Assembly: GCA_963678705.1 (NCBI GenBank)
Contig: OY783210.1
Span: 12,339,331 to 12,403,330, forward strand
Length of the DNA: 64,000 nt
Reading direction: 5' to 3'
Source: Panorpa germanica
Lineage: Eukaryota > Arthropoda > Insecta > Mecoptera > Panorpidae
Positions 36,083 to 47,655 of this stretch are shown here, in pieces. The notes beneath the pieces were generated by a model. That model searched no databases and was not told the origin of the DNA. It saw only the letters and a list, made by a program, of their open reading frames with translations. Within the stretch, counting starts at the first letter, position 1; every line of letters starts with the position of its first letter. The position numbers and the translations under genes are program-made.

Positions 36083-36740
36083 TAAGGGGGCGGGGGAGGG
36101 GTTAAGGTTTCAATCCTTTTTATTTATTTATAATAATGTACAACATATTAAGTTTATTGTTTGAAATTTTGAAGTCTATTGGAGTAAACTAAAAAGAAAG
36201 TGTCTTTCTTACACATAGCTTTTTCAGAGTCGGTGCCCTCTCTAGCTCAAAATCTAATGAACTAATCATTTCAAAATTTGCACACTCCTTTTTAAATTTA
36301 AATTTTAACGTATTTTAAAATAATACAAAATTTCGGTTTTCTTCATGAATAATCGGTATTTTAACTTTTAAGTGCTGTACAAAATGTAAAAATCTATAAA
36401 AGAAGAAAAACTCGACAGCGTTACCTGCAGAAACTTATCAACTAATGAAATCATTTTGATATTTTTAATTCAGATAATTCAGTGATGAGTTATGAGTGGC
36501 ACCGCAATGTTACTTTTTTTTGTGACGTCAGCGGAGATTCGTTGTCAATGCCTCATTTTTGATATTTATGTATGAAAATTTCACACAGTATCCTTCAAGT
36601 GTCATTTTATCATGTAATTATATTAGTAATTATTAGTAGTTATATAATTAATAGTAATTATAGAAATAATTATATATTAACTGTGTCGTCAAGAAACATT
36701 ATCGAAAATATGTTTTTTTTTTCGATTTTTAAGCAGTGTT
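36083..36740 (+). mobile_element. 700-bp dispersed repeat, copy C
   Basis: Begins after TTAA (36082-36085) with a G-rich run. It follows copy A in order and keeps the empty insertion site for the AT-flanked MITE near 36665-36680. Non-coding. Confidence 0.6.
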
Positions 36741-36913
36741 AAGCATGCGTGAAAAAGGGGTAAAACTGCATTGTTATTAACTCAGTTTTAGTTTTAACCT
36801 TAAACGAAATTTCAGCTTGAGAGATACGAAGAAATATAAATAATTAAATTAAATATATTAATTTATATTAAAGAATAATTATTCATTAACGATGGAATGA
36901 TAATTAATGTATC

Positions 36914-37080
36914 TGTAATAATAATACTCAAGATTCACTTCTATAAGCTTTAATCAGATATAATTTGACTAGTGATATTTTGTTTTTGTATCATAATAAT
37001 TAAATCTAAGACTACTAGATTTCATAATCATTTCATTACATTAATTAAATCTAAGACTACTAGATTTCATAATCATTTCA
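36914..37080 (-). repeat. 3' LTR of an LTR-retrotransposon remnant
   Basis: On the minus strand this runs from TGAAATGATTATGAAATC (37080) to ...TATTATTATTACA (36914), so it has TG...CA ends. It directly abuts a purine tract AAAGAGGCTGGAAGAA (37081-37096) that follows the coding remnant, as an LTR should. A 45-bp segment is duplicated within it (about 36999-37037 and 37044-37082). Confidence 0.6.
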
Positions 37081-37094
37081 TTCTTCCAGCCTCT

Positions 37095-37492
37095 TTAATG
37101 TTGTACGTAGTCTGCAAGATGGGGCGGTGGACGTCTGTTTCGCTCGGGAGGTTTCTTTACAATGGGTATGTCATCGTTAGAAGGATTAGTAACAGGTTCT
37201 TGTCTTAAATCTTCTATCGGTGTAGTTTCTGGTGGGTGTAGCGTTATATTTCCTTCGTCTTCTTCATCAGACATTTGAAGATTAGATTTTTCTGACAATA
37301 TGTCGCTTCCTCGATAAGCCAAATGGCGAACTGATATTGTACTCTCTCTTCCATCTGCTAATTTAACATGAGCATATTCTGAATTGGCTTCAATTAATTC
37401 TACTTCTTCTACCAATGGATCATATTTGCTGTTTCGCACCATCTTTTTCATTAGAACAGGGCCTGGAATGGTTAGTTATGTCGGTATAGAAA
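37095..37492 (-). pseudogene. Retrotransposon pol C-terminus (integrase tail)
   Basis: The minus strand reads GPVLMKKMVRNSKYDPLVEE, then ANSEYAHVKLADGRESTISVRHLA, and ends RRPPPHLADYVQH before a stop at 37095. The pattern of a basic GPV start, an 'HVKL.DGRE..VS.RHLAP' strand pair and a final RRPPP-h-DY tail is that of the integrase C-terminus of LTR retrotransposon polyproteins, probably Ty3/gypsy. Upstream the frame meets a stop near 37470 and then repeat DNA. No reverse transcriptase remains. Confidence 0.65.
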
Positions 37493-37498
37493 TACCAC

Positions 37499-37589
37499 TT
37501 ATAGAAGTGAATCTTGAGTATTATTATTACATTTTAATCAGATATAATTTGATTAGTGATATTTTGTTTTTGTATCATAACAATTAAAT
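37499..37589 (-). repeat. Partial LTR, internally rearranged
   Basis: It matches the LTR (ATTTTGTTTTTGTATCATAA, TTAATCAGATATAATTTGA), but the terminal third (AGTGAATCTTGAGTATTATT) is in inverted orientation relative to the rest, as in the foldback copy at 37678. Confidence 0.6.
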
Positions 37590-37677
37590 AAACATCGTCT
37601 TAGCTGCATCGTGTAGTAATAATATAGTACAAAAAATGTCGAACAATCAATTTGTTAATCAAATTTTGGTGGAATAA

Positions 37678-37887
37678 TGAAATGATTATGAAATGTAGTA
37701 GTCTTAGATTTAATTATTATGATACAAAAACAAAATATCACTAGTCAAATTATATCTGATTAAAATGTAATAATAATACTCAAGATTCACTTCCATAAGC
37801 TTTAATCAGATATAATTTGACTAGTGATATTTTGTTTTTGTATCATAATAATTAAATCTAAGACTACTAGATTTCATAATCATTTCA
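37678..37887. repeat. Foldback LTR pair (tail-to-tail)
   Basis: A 210-bp sequence starting TGAAATGATTATGAAATG and ending CATTTCATAATCATTTCA reversed. The two arms of about 86 bp are near-perfect inverted repeats around a core of about 36 bp that equals the LTR end. It is one complete LTR joined to an inverted partial one. No flanking duplication was found. Confidence 0.7.
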
Positions 37888-38729
37888 GTATCATTCTATA
37901 ATTTGTTGTTCAGCGCGCCTTTAGATTTATTGCCAACAAAGTTAGACAACTTGCCAGAGGGAGAGAGATAGAAGGTTAAAATCTTTAAAATGGAGCTTTA
38001 AGGAAAACAAATTTTCTGCGTTTGCACACAGGTTAAATACTATTGTGATAGAGCTCTTGGTTGAACTGACGAAACCAAAATAAAAATATTTAACGCGCCA
38101 AAATTTGAACTGAAATAATTACTTACAAGACCTAGAAAGTGCAAAGCTGCAACGGTATTGGAACCCAAAGACACAATCTAACTTAAATCTACAATACCAT
38201 CTAAACTTATTATATAATAAAAGTAAATATAAATTGAATCAATTTGAAATAAATTCGTTCTCATTATTTGTTATTTATATAAGTCTGTACGATTGGCCTT
38301 GTAGCAACTTCCAACGCAGCGCTTAATACGAATGCGTTTGAAAAGTTAGACGGACTGCGATATATGATCTCGATTATCGATACCTATATGTTGGTAAATG
38401 ATTCCCTCAACCGTAAAACCACCCTGGAAGAATGCTTCAACCAACCACAAGCCCACAACACAGCAAACGCAGCACAGTGGCCAAAATAAGGTAGGGGCTT
38501 GCGGGGACGCTGATGCATGCGTAAAGAGTATATCCACATCTAACGATAAGTATACTGATATAAATTATACAAACGTCCAAAAATGAAGAGAAAAACTAGT
38601 TACAATTATAGATGCCAAATGCAGTATGTAGATACTCTTAGTTTATACGATATATATGTAATTAGTTATGTTAACTATATATTATTACTTATAAATTATA
38701 GTTTATCTGTCACAGTTTTGCTGTGCCTC
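37888..38729. other. Spacer with a GC-richer patch
   Basis: 38,346-38,537 (minus) is an open frame with a hydrophobic stretch LFWPLCCVCCVVGLWLVEAFF-like in composition, but no family is recognised. It may be chance. Confidence 0.3.
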
Positions 38730-38761
38730 GCCGGTACTCGTTAAGAGTCACGAGCACCGGC
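38730..38761. other. GC-rich hairpin
   Basis: Stem GCCGGTACTCGT paired with ACGAGCACCGGC (11 of 12 pairs) around an 8-base loop, in otherwise AT-rich DNA, followed by CTAA. It might be a helitron-type 3' end, but a TC start and other copies are not seen. Confidence 0.4.
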
Positions 38762-38776
38762 TAAAGCATTTACAAT

Positions 38777-39429
38777 GGCCTTGTGTCCTCATTCTTTAGT
38801 GGTCGATTTTTCAATTGTTGATTGAAATTGATGTTAATAAATGTGTATTAGCGTGTCTATTTTATTAAATATCTAAATGTTGACGGAGATATAGCAATTA
38901 AAAATTTGAATTGTAGTTTTAGCGCTAAAGATGGTCGGCCATATTTGTATAACGTGAAATACATTTTAACGTCAGTTATTTGTTGATTAGGTCAGTGTTG
39001 TGGTAATGTTTTGTAGCTGTTGGTAGTCGAAATAATCAAGTTAAGTCCAAGAATAATAAGTTTTTATTTAATTTAACCCTGTTACGGCAGACATAATCTT
39101 GTAATTTTATTGTTCCTTGAAATAGCTGTAAATAATATTTGATATTTTGATATATAAATACATATAGCAGAGATTTATGAGCTGTCTCTTTTACGCTCTG
39201 TTGTTTAAAAGAGATAGCAACTAGCGGTTGTGATGTCACATACAATTGGAATGTTGTACAACGTTGAATCCCTTTAATAATTAAAGAGACAAAATGACTT
39301 TTTTAATTGTTAATATCTCCTAACATTCAAGGAGTTATTAAAACATAATTGGACATTTGAGGTTCTAGTAACCCACTTTATCAATATATAGGACTATTTT
39401 ATAGAAATTAAGACTTATGACACAAGCCC
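38777..39429 (-). mobile_element. AT-flanked MITE family, copy
   Basis: It starts GGCCTTGTGTCCTC after AT (38775-38776) and ends GACACAAGCCC followed by AC instead of AT. It carries the TTTTACGCTCTGTTG segment shared with the copy at 27903. Confidence 0.83.
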
Positions 39430-39936
39430 ACTTATATTTGATGTGTATAAATATAAAAATATATGTATACCAATAATAGTATGTATAGCTTTAACAGAAT
39501 AACTCAGATTACTAAAAGCAGTCAAACTAAAACATATTCCGTTCTATCTAGTTATAGTATTTAAACTCAGAGAAGCGGGGAAGACTAGTCCCCTTTCCTC
39601 CTTCCTCCGGATAACCAAACTGTGTATGAGTATACTATAAAATTAACACAAGGACAAGGTTTATTATTTTATAAATGTCTAAAGGATGAGTCGTCCTTGT
39701 ACGCATTTTAATAGGGGTTGCTTTTACTACATATCATAATACCAGACTTGTCGGTGTTCCTTAAGGGTTAATGCATGAGTAGATTAATTTTAGAGTCACT
39801 ATTCTTAAAATAATGACGTCATAATAACGATTTAATTTGTACGGGTGTTATTACTGAGAAGAGTTGTCATTTGCGCCAGAATCATGGAACTATTTGAATA
39901 GTAACTTATTAATTATATATTCAACGGTTTACAAGG

Positions 39937-39975
39937 GTATTCGGGTACGATCCCTGGACAAGCGCTATATTTTTT
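39937..39975 (+). mobile_element. SINE B-box fragment
   Basis: TTCGGGTACGATCCCTGGAC matches the head of the SINE family. Nothing further of it is preserved. Confidence 0.35.
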
Positions 39976-40011
39976 ATCTACCTTATTATTACACAAAGCT
40001 TTACATAAGTT

Positions 40012-40056
40012 AGTGGCGCTATATATTTCATCCTACGAACTTATTGAGTAACGTGT
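40012..40056 (-). mobile_element. Solitary mariner terminus
   Basis: The minus strand from 40056 reads ACACGTTACTCAATAAGTTC beside TA (40057-40058) and ends near GGCGCCACT-like text. It is a short remnant of the family at 1122, 6091 and 12310. Confidence 0.65.
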
Positions 40057-40122
40057 TATGTAAGTGCTTCAATGTTTATTTTTGACAAAGAAGATAAGTA
40101 AAATGTATATTACTGGCACACG

Positions 40123-40132
40123 GCGCATGCGC
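40123..40132. promoter_or_regulatory. NRF1-like palindrome
   Basis: GCGCATGCGC, the core of the NRF1 (insect erect wing) recognition site. Rare in DNA this AT-rich. A half-match GCATGCGCA lies at 40705-40713. Confidence 0.35.
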
Positions 40133-40699
40133 ACAAAGTACTTTAATTTATATTTAAAGATTGAAACGTTAAATTAAAACAAAAGTTGGAAATACCAAAT
40201 TTCTGGGACAAGAACGACAATTAATTTGAAAAACACAAGTGTATTTTAATTGGTTATTCAAAATTCATTTGTCAAACGAGTTTTTCAAATACTTTATAAG
40301 CGTATTCCTCTTCGGTTTATGCTCCTGGTATCCACTAAGGAATGCGGGGGTTCTTATTATTACACCTTTAAATTATATTCTCATTTGAGATAACGTTATA
40401 TAATTATAATAATGTTTAGTTTAATCTAATTTTATAATCAAAAACAAAATACAAATATAATGTAATAAAATGTATATATAGTTATTTACAGATATGCTAC
40501 AATGATTTATATCCTTTTTAGAAAATTCGCTGCATTATAAATATTGCATTCGTGTTAGATTGCATTTGTAGATAATATAAAACACACCCACCCTTATAAG
40601 TATTATTTCTATTTTTAAATGTAATGACTTTCAAGTACAGAACCTTATCATAATCAGTGAGTAATGTATTATAAGCGAAGCCCTAAACCTTTTCCGAGT

Positions 40700-40925
40700 T
40701 ACGAAGCATGCGCAATGTAGATACCTCTGGTGGTATGTCAGTATCTCACTTTACCGACATACAAAATGGCAGAATGGCATCTCAGTGACTGTAGTGTATA
40801 AGTGGTGTAATCAATTTTTGTGTGTTTTAGTGTATTTAAACAGTTTTTTATTTGTGAATGTTGTTTTTTGTGTTAATTAATATGTTTTATAAACTTATGG
40901 ATAATAATAGCATAATGTTTTAGAG
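40700..40925 (+). other. Possible TATA-less promoter and non-coding first exon
   Basis: An NRF1-like GCATGCGCA (40705), an inverted repeat GGTATGTCAGTA/TACCGACATAC (40733-40763), a YY1-like ACAAAATGGC (40761) and a good splice donor AG|GTAAGA at 40925-40931 lie in order within 230 bp. The ATG at 40766 opens only 11 codons. This is how many housekeeping genes begin. No downstream coding exon was recognised, so the call is tentative. Confidence 0.25.
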
Positions 40926-40931
40926 GTAAGA

Positions 40932-42585
40932 TACATTTGTTTATGATTTTGTAACCATTTGTTAGGAATTTGTTTAGTTTCGATCACAAGTGTATCAGAC
41001 GCTTTTAATGATTTCAGAACTTGACTCTGTTTTGTCTATATTATTACACTTCTATTAAATATTGTACAATTACACGATTTATTATTTATTTACAAACCTT
41101 TTTTTTAATACTTACATATATTGTTTTTTGATATTATAACCTAATGTTTTGAATAATAACCTCAATGTGTGTAGGTGTCATTTATTATTATTTTTTAGTT
41201 TCTCAGCACTTTTTAATTACAAAACCTATTTTAATATTATATTCAGTTACCCTGCAACCTATATCATAAATATAGTCATTCGTTTTTACTTGTTTAAAAT
41301 TATTTTCAAAATAAAGTATTCATTATTGACACATTTTTATTGATTGAAGCACATTTGTTTATATATGCATATTTTATTTTGTTTACATGACCATATATAA
41401 ACGAAACGTCTAATTAATCATGCAATCTGCGTGATTTGTTTGAATAAATATTACATATGCTTTGTGTGTTTATAAACAATGTTTTTTAAATTATAACCTC
41501 AAAATTGTTGCATTAAAACAAATCATATTCTCATCATAAATGAAATAATTTATTTTCGAGAGGTTATTTTAATTTAATTTAATTTTTAAAAAGTGAAAGT
41601 ACAGTGTTTTTAATAAGTACAAACTACAGTGTATATAAAAAAGTAAATAAAACAAATCAGCTGTTATGTGTCTAATCATTTTATTATCTACATCTCAAGA
41701 AATACAATACAAAAAGTTATTATAATTTGTTGTCAAAATAATTAAAAGAAATATTTAAAAGAAAGAGAGTTTAGTTGTGTGCATTTTCGAGTTATAAATA
41801 ATTATATAAAAGAATAATGGTTACGTATTGTTAAAGGTCTTATCTAGTTATTGTCAATAGAATTATAATTAGGTTTGATTTATTGTGTAGATTTTTTGAT
41901 AAGTAAAAATATAAAATATACGAAATGCATTTTGTACACTTTGGGATCGTTTATGTTGATTAATATATTTTTAATTTTTAAAGTTGTTGCAAATTTAAGA
42001 GTTGTTAGTGAATGTACAAGTATGAGCAGCTGTCAAATAACTCGTTCCACTTCTTCTACTAGGAAACTGGTTTCAATTATAATAGTTTAGTAATGTGTCC
42101 TTAAAATAAGTCATTTACATATGAGTACCAATAAAATGTTTGAAATCTATAAAATTGGAAAAATTAATGTAAATAAAAATGTATATGTATATAATTTGTT
42201 TAATAATAGTTTTATTTTTTAAATAATATATAGTTTTGTTAAACTTGTCTTCACCTATTTTCCTATTATTTATTGAGTACATACTAGTATATCGCTTGTT
42301 AATTGCAATAGTGTCATAATTCAAAATATAAAAAAAATTAGAAATAGCTATTCTAGAAATTCTCTAATTTTATGTACCTGAGTGTTGAGGAATTAGTAGT
42401 TAAGATGTTGTACCCTTTTTTACTTGGTTTATTCCGATACTTTTTTTGTAATAATATGTCACGTTACATTCTGTTACAATAAGTAGCTATGCTAAAAATG
42501 AAAATTAACCTAGATCTCTATACGTCTAGAGACGACTATATCTATAAATGGTAATTAAAAACATTGTGGTAGCTTTAACACACTA
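40932..42585. other. AT-rich spacer
   Basis: No gene or repeat family recognised. It could be intronic if the upstream exon candidate is real. Confidence 0.3.
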
Positions 42586-42589
42586 TGTC

Positions 42590-42905
42590 TTTTAGTATTT
42601 TAAAGTCGGACGTATGTTTATCTAGTAAATTCACAGCTAGATAGTTTGGGTGATTGTTTAGTCACTGCTGGTATCTTTGGCTGAATTTGTTAATTTCTTC
42701 TTTCACAGTTTTAATGGCGAAGTAATGGTTTATGTATTTGTTGCTTATTTACTACGGAATATCCATAATGGTCCTTACTGCAGTCCTTGACTGAAATCTT
42801 TCTAGTATTTCTATGTTTGAAACAGTAGTTGTTCCCCAGAGTTCAATGCCGTAAGTCCAGACAGGTTTCAGTATTGTCTTATAAATCATTAATTTGCTGC
42901 TATTG
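42590..42905 (-). pseudogene. Jockey-type reverse transcriptase C-terminus, degenerate
   Basis: The minus strand from about 42902 reads KLMIYKTILKPVWTYGIELW, then GTTTVSNIEILERFQSRT. Further on it reads VKEEINKFSQRYQQ, a stop, and LNNHPNYLAVNLL. These are the thumb-region motifs of Jockey LINE ORF2 (LK-PVWTYGI-LWG, IE-LQR-QSK, HPN-LA). One stop and at least one frameshift break it. A SINE fragment follows. Confidence 0.8.
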
Positions 42906-42914
42906 GATAAATGT

Positions 42915-43110
42915 GAGTTTCGATACTGAGTTCTATCATCGATAACCTCCTAATATGTTGATAGTTTTTGTGGTGTCGTGGCGTCATATTTGTACACCTC
43001 GGCCTGATAATTTATGATTATATACGTACATAATCAATTTAACTTGATAACAACCAAACCCAGAAAACATAACGCTAGTCCGGGGATCGAACACGATGTC
43101 ACAGCAATCA
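42915..43110 (-). mobile_element. SINE fragment
   Basis: The plus-strand order CTGAGTTCTATCATCGATAA, GTGTCGTGGCGTCATAT, ACATAATCAATTTAACTTGA, CCAAACCCAGAAAACATA and CCGGGGATCGAACACGATG follows the SINE at 14118, including the B-box. The head is truncated after it. Confidence 0.7.
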
Positions 43111-44103
43111 TTGTTTTAAATAAATACTATTTTTACAGCCATAGTACAAACCAGGTAAAAATTCAAATAATGAATAGAATTTGACGCAATTGACACAATT
43201 TAGAATTGTCACATTTAAAAATAAAGATTACAGTTATATAAAGAAAAATATTTTTTTTTGAAAAAGAAAAGTTTATTAAAGTTATTAAGTATAGCTTAAA
43301 ATTTCGTAGGTATTCAGTTGCATATTTTATAACACTGCTAAGACAAAAGAAAGCAATTCTTTGTTGCATTTATGTAAAACTAATGAAATTAGATATTTGA
43401 CAATTGACAATTAATTGGATCGTGGTAATTCTGAGAAAAAATCATAAACAACACATTACTTCTAATTATGAGTGAGATGTCTTATTATTTCATTATGCAT
43501 TGTAAGGACGTAATAAGAGAAGGGATCAAAAAAGAAGAAGATCATAGTTTTTTAAAAACAATTAATAATAACTTTCTATAAATTAAAAAAAAAACTCAAT
43601 TCATAACAAATTCAAGAGAAAATCGCTATTACGACGATTTATTCTTACAAAAGTAATGTTTGTAGAAAATGGGGTCCAGTGAGAAATGATTTGATGGACT
43701 TGTCTATTTTGTACATTTAGAAAACCCGTTTCTGTATAATACATACCCAGCTATGTGCATTGAAAAATGCATTGAACTAACAATATAAAGTATTATGTTT
43801 AAAAATAGGGTCTTTTTGCTAATTTTGTTATTATACCTGTTATGGACAGATGACAACGCTGACAACAAAAATATACACAAATAATCAAATACTTATAAAA
43901 ATTGTTTAAGGTTTATTAGTGCACTAGTAAAACCACTTTTATACAGACTTTGATAAAACTTTATTCTTAAAAATGTTAATATAAGTGTTAATTTCAAATG
44001 TTTTGACCAGTTATGAAGCGAGATATTAATAAGTAAAGTGCGCATATTTAACATGCAGAAAACCTACATAGTATACAGAAATATCGTTTTAACATATGTT
44101 CAT
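43111..44103. other. AT-rich spacer
   Basis: Nothing recognised. Confidence 0.4.
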
Positions 44104-44285
44104 ACTTTCGGGTTTGATCCTATGACCAGTGATATATTTTCAGGGTTTGGTTGTTATCAAATTAACACATAATCATAAACTTATTAGATGACCATATATA
44201 TGAAATCACGACATTATAAATATTGTCAAAATACTATGAGGTCGTTGGTGATAGGATTAAGCATCGGAACAGATAGATATTTAAA
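44104..44285 (+). mobile_element. SINE fragment
   Basis: B-box-like GGGTTTGATCC, then GGGTTTGGTTGTTATC, ACATAATCATAAAC, AATCACGACATTATAAATA and GAGGTCGTTGGTGATAGGA, in family order on the plus strand. Confidence 0.7.
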
Positions 44286-44656
44286 ACTATGAATAAACTG
44301 ATATTTGGTAAAGGTAGAAATATGAATGTGTTTACTCTTTTTTTAAGATTGTTTGACCAGTTAGTAAAAAGGATATAATGGATAAAGTTGGTATTTTTTT
44401 TAATTTGGCGGTGTAAAGACCCATTCCGATTCACTGAGTTTTAGTGTTAATTAAATGTTTTAATGCAAGTTTCAGCTTATGAAATATAAAGAAATAAAAT
44501 TAATTATATTAAATACAATAACTTATATTAATTAAAGATAGTAATTATTACAAAATAATGTATATTACTGACACATGATTTCACAAGTTCTAAATTACAT
44601 TTATGGTAAAACTTAAATCTAGTTTAAGGCTTAAAACTAGTTTAAATTTGTTAAAG

Positions 44657-45280
44657 CGGTGTCCTCAATTTTTAGTGGTCGATTTTTCAATTGTTGATTG
44701 AAATTGATGTTAATACACATGGCGTGTCTATTTTATTAAATATCTAAATATTCACAGAGATATAGCAATAAAAAGTTTGAATTGTAGTTTTAGCGCTAAA
44801 AATGGTCGGCCATATTAGTATGACGTGGAATGAATTTTAACGTCAGTTATTTGTTGAGTAGGTCAGTGCTGTGGTAATGTTCTTTAGCTGTTGGTAGTCA
44901 AATAATCAAGTCAAGTCGAAGAATAATAAGTTTTTATTTTATTTAACCCGATTACGGCAGACATAATATTGAAATTTGATTGTTCCTTGAAATAGCTGTA
45001 AATAATATTTGATATTTTGATATATAAATATATATAGCAGAGATTTATGAGCAGTAAGGTTGGTAACCTTACACAAGGATTGTGATGTCACATGCACTTG
45101 GAATGTGTAAAACGTTGAATCTCTTTAATAATTAAAGAGACAAAATGACTTTTTTAATTGTTAATATCTCTTAACATTTAAGGAGTTATTAAAAAATAAT
45201 TGAACATTTGAGGTTCTAGTAACCCACTTTATCATTATATAGTACACTTTTATAGAAATTAAGACATAGGACACAAGCCC
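44657..45280 (-). mobile_element. AT-flanked MITE family, left end clipped
   Basis: The first few terminal bases are lost (starts GGTGTCCTC). The right terminus GGACACAAGCCC is intact and followed by AT. The body is collinear with the other copies. Confidence 0.82.
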
Positions 45281-45282
45281 AT

Positions 45283-46692
45283 TATCTCACAGGATAACAC
45301 AGTTTAAGTTTGGTTGTGGTCAACATTTTTAATTGATGTTTAATTTAAAAATGTACATGTAAAGCACAGAAAATTATTTTGCACAAGTGTGCCTCCTACC
45401 CTCTTATCCGGTTTAGCCCTCTTAGTACATATTAGGGATGAAACGAATATTCGCATTCGCAATAGATTATGTGAATTTTTTGCGAATGTATTTGACAACT
45501 AAGAGTGAAAATAATTTGTAAAATAACAATGCAACTGATTCGGTTTACAATATTTTTATTTTAGTTCTACTTGAACTTGCAATATAAAATAACAATTAAA
45601 TAATAACCAAAATAAACTATCAACTTTTTAAACACACAATGGAGTTAATAAACCCGTCAATACGTTTGCATAAGGTCTATGAACTTAGGAAATCATTTAA
45701 ACTATTTATTGCAAACAAAAAATGATTCAATAGCAAGAAATCTTCATTACTTTATATTTTGTTCCACTGGACCATTTATATTATATTCCGAGTAAGTTGT
45801 GAATCAATAGTATCATTCTCACTTACAGTTTTAATATTTATAAGATTAAGTTTTTTAATTGTATAAATATTAAAATAAAATATAAATGAAAAATTGCATT
45901 ACTCTTGCAAATAACAAATAAAATTAAAACAATAGGTGGGAATATCACTTTACCCATGACTCGTTACTAGCTGCAATGTATACAGTGTAACAGTTTTATG
46001 TAAAATCAGCATATTTGTAAACAAGTTGTTATCCATGTATAATCTCCTTCCATTGTTTTAGAACGGTTCATCGTACTAATTATGGATATATTGCTCTTGC
46101 GAGCTATTAATTATTCGTTGCTAATTAAAATTTGTTTAATATTTATCTTATATTGCTAATTAAAAATATATTTTGGCATAATGATAATTATTTTTTATTA
46201 TTTATATTATTTTAATCAGGAAATATATTTCTAATACATATTAAATTATATTTAATTTGTAAATATACTTCTTTATTTTCTTATTTAATACAAAACTAAA
46301 AACTTTCTTAAATCTGGTATTTTTACAGATTATAAGACCCTATTTACTTAAGTTTTTACTTAATATCCGACTATACCTTTGTTTACTATTGGCTCTATTG
46401 AACCAGTTTAAAAAAAATTGAATATAAATATTTATTTAAAAAGAACACTTGTTAGAAATATATCATTTAACTAATACCAGAAGAAATGTACGTAAATCAG
46501 TCATAACGCATGCATACAACTCTGTTAATTTATTGTTATTAATAAAGATAGTTATATTTCAACGAAGAAGTCTATAGAGAAGCTAAGGACGCACATACTT
46601 ATTACATAATATTGTAATCCACTTGGTTTATTGAAAGAAGAACCTTTTTTCCTGAAAAGGAAAATGTGTGTTTTTTTTAAAATGTCATTCAT
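45283..46692. other. AT-rich spacer
   Basis: TAGGGATGAAACGAATATTCG at 45,445 resembles a hAT-type terminus, but no opposite end was found. No gene recognised. Confidence 0.35.
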
Positions 46693-46696
46693 TTAA

Positions 46697-47409
46697 GGAG
46701 GTACAGGACGTACCGTCAATGCAAAAAGTTTATCTCTCGGTAATACGAAATGTAAAATACGAAGTACATGAGTGAAGCGCATATATTCGGACTGTACCTT
46801 TGAAAAAGAATTTTTCAATTCCCTATTAAACTGCCTTTTGTTTGTTAAAATGATTTTTTATGCATATAATAGTTTAATAAATTAAAAATTACCTATAATT
46901 AATATCAAATTTATATTAATTCAATTTAAATTCAAATTAAATATTTTGAAAAATGAATAATAAATTTGGCAACGCTGTAAATTTACGTGTGTTGACGTAT
47001 GCGTGATTTGGTTCTTTGACAAATAAATTGTTATATTTTATAAAATATTTATTCCGATTTTGAATTTCCCGCTCAAATTGGCATTTGCAACGTTGCCGGC
47101 TTATAACCTACACTTACTGTTTCTTACTGGTTTTATTTAAATATTTTCGTATATAGGTATCCTTTTAATAATTTTCTTTTTGCAATAGTTACAGAAAAGA
47201 TTATTTTATATACACCTAGTTTTTGAAAGCCGTGTCACCATTTTTGAATAGTTAAAAGTTATATTATGTGGTGAAATTGAGCTAAAAATTATGATTTGTA
47301 TGGAAATTGACTGTCTCTTAAATTTTGAGACAGCATGTGTTTTAACAATTTGTATCAACCCTCCAAATTTCAAACGTTTTCATCATTTACGTTAACGTCC
47401 TATACCTCC
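46697..47409. mobile_element. TTAA-flanked MITE upstream of the gene cluster
   Basis: The left end GGAGGTACAGGACGT and right end (reversed) GGAGGTATAGGACGT are inverted repeats. Both sides are flanked by TTAA (46693-46696 and 47410-47413), the target of piggyBac and Kolobok transposons. 713 bp, non-coding. It sits in the TTAACG of a SINE 3' fragment whose next words (TTGGCCTATTTCCGATG) follow at 47415, about 250 bp before gene 1. Confidence 0.85.
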
Positions 47410-47461
47410 TTAACGTTGGCCTATTTCCGATGTTGATTTTGTTATGGAATAATTTGTAATG

Positions 47462-47490
47462 TTTTTTCATCGCCTGTATAATAGTTTGTT
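47462..47490 (+). promoter_or_regulatory. Conserved upstream module of gene 1
   Basis: TTTTTTCATCGCCTGTATAA followed by TAGTTTGTT. Closely matched upstream of gene 2 and, more loosely, of gene 3, at 135-190 bp before each ATG. Contains a TATA-like TATAAT. Confidence 0.5.
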
Positions 47491-47655
47491 TAGTTTTTTC
47501 AAAGTTGTTTAGTTCTACATAAAAGAACAAAAAGCTTGGTGCAAACATTGCAGAACGTTCTTTGGCTGCAGTATCTTGTCGGTGCTATCAGAAGGTAGTC
47601 TTGTTTATTCATCCAGTGATGTTTTGTTATATTTTTGAGAAAAAAATTCCTTAAT

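Noticed and set aside
45440..45500. hAT-like terminus TAGGGATGAAACGAATATTCG
   Set aside because: No opposite terminus in the window, and the motif alone is weak.
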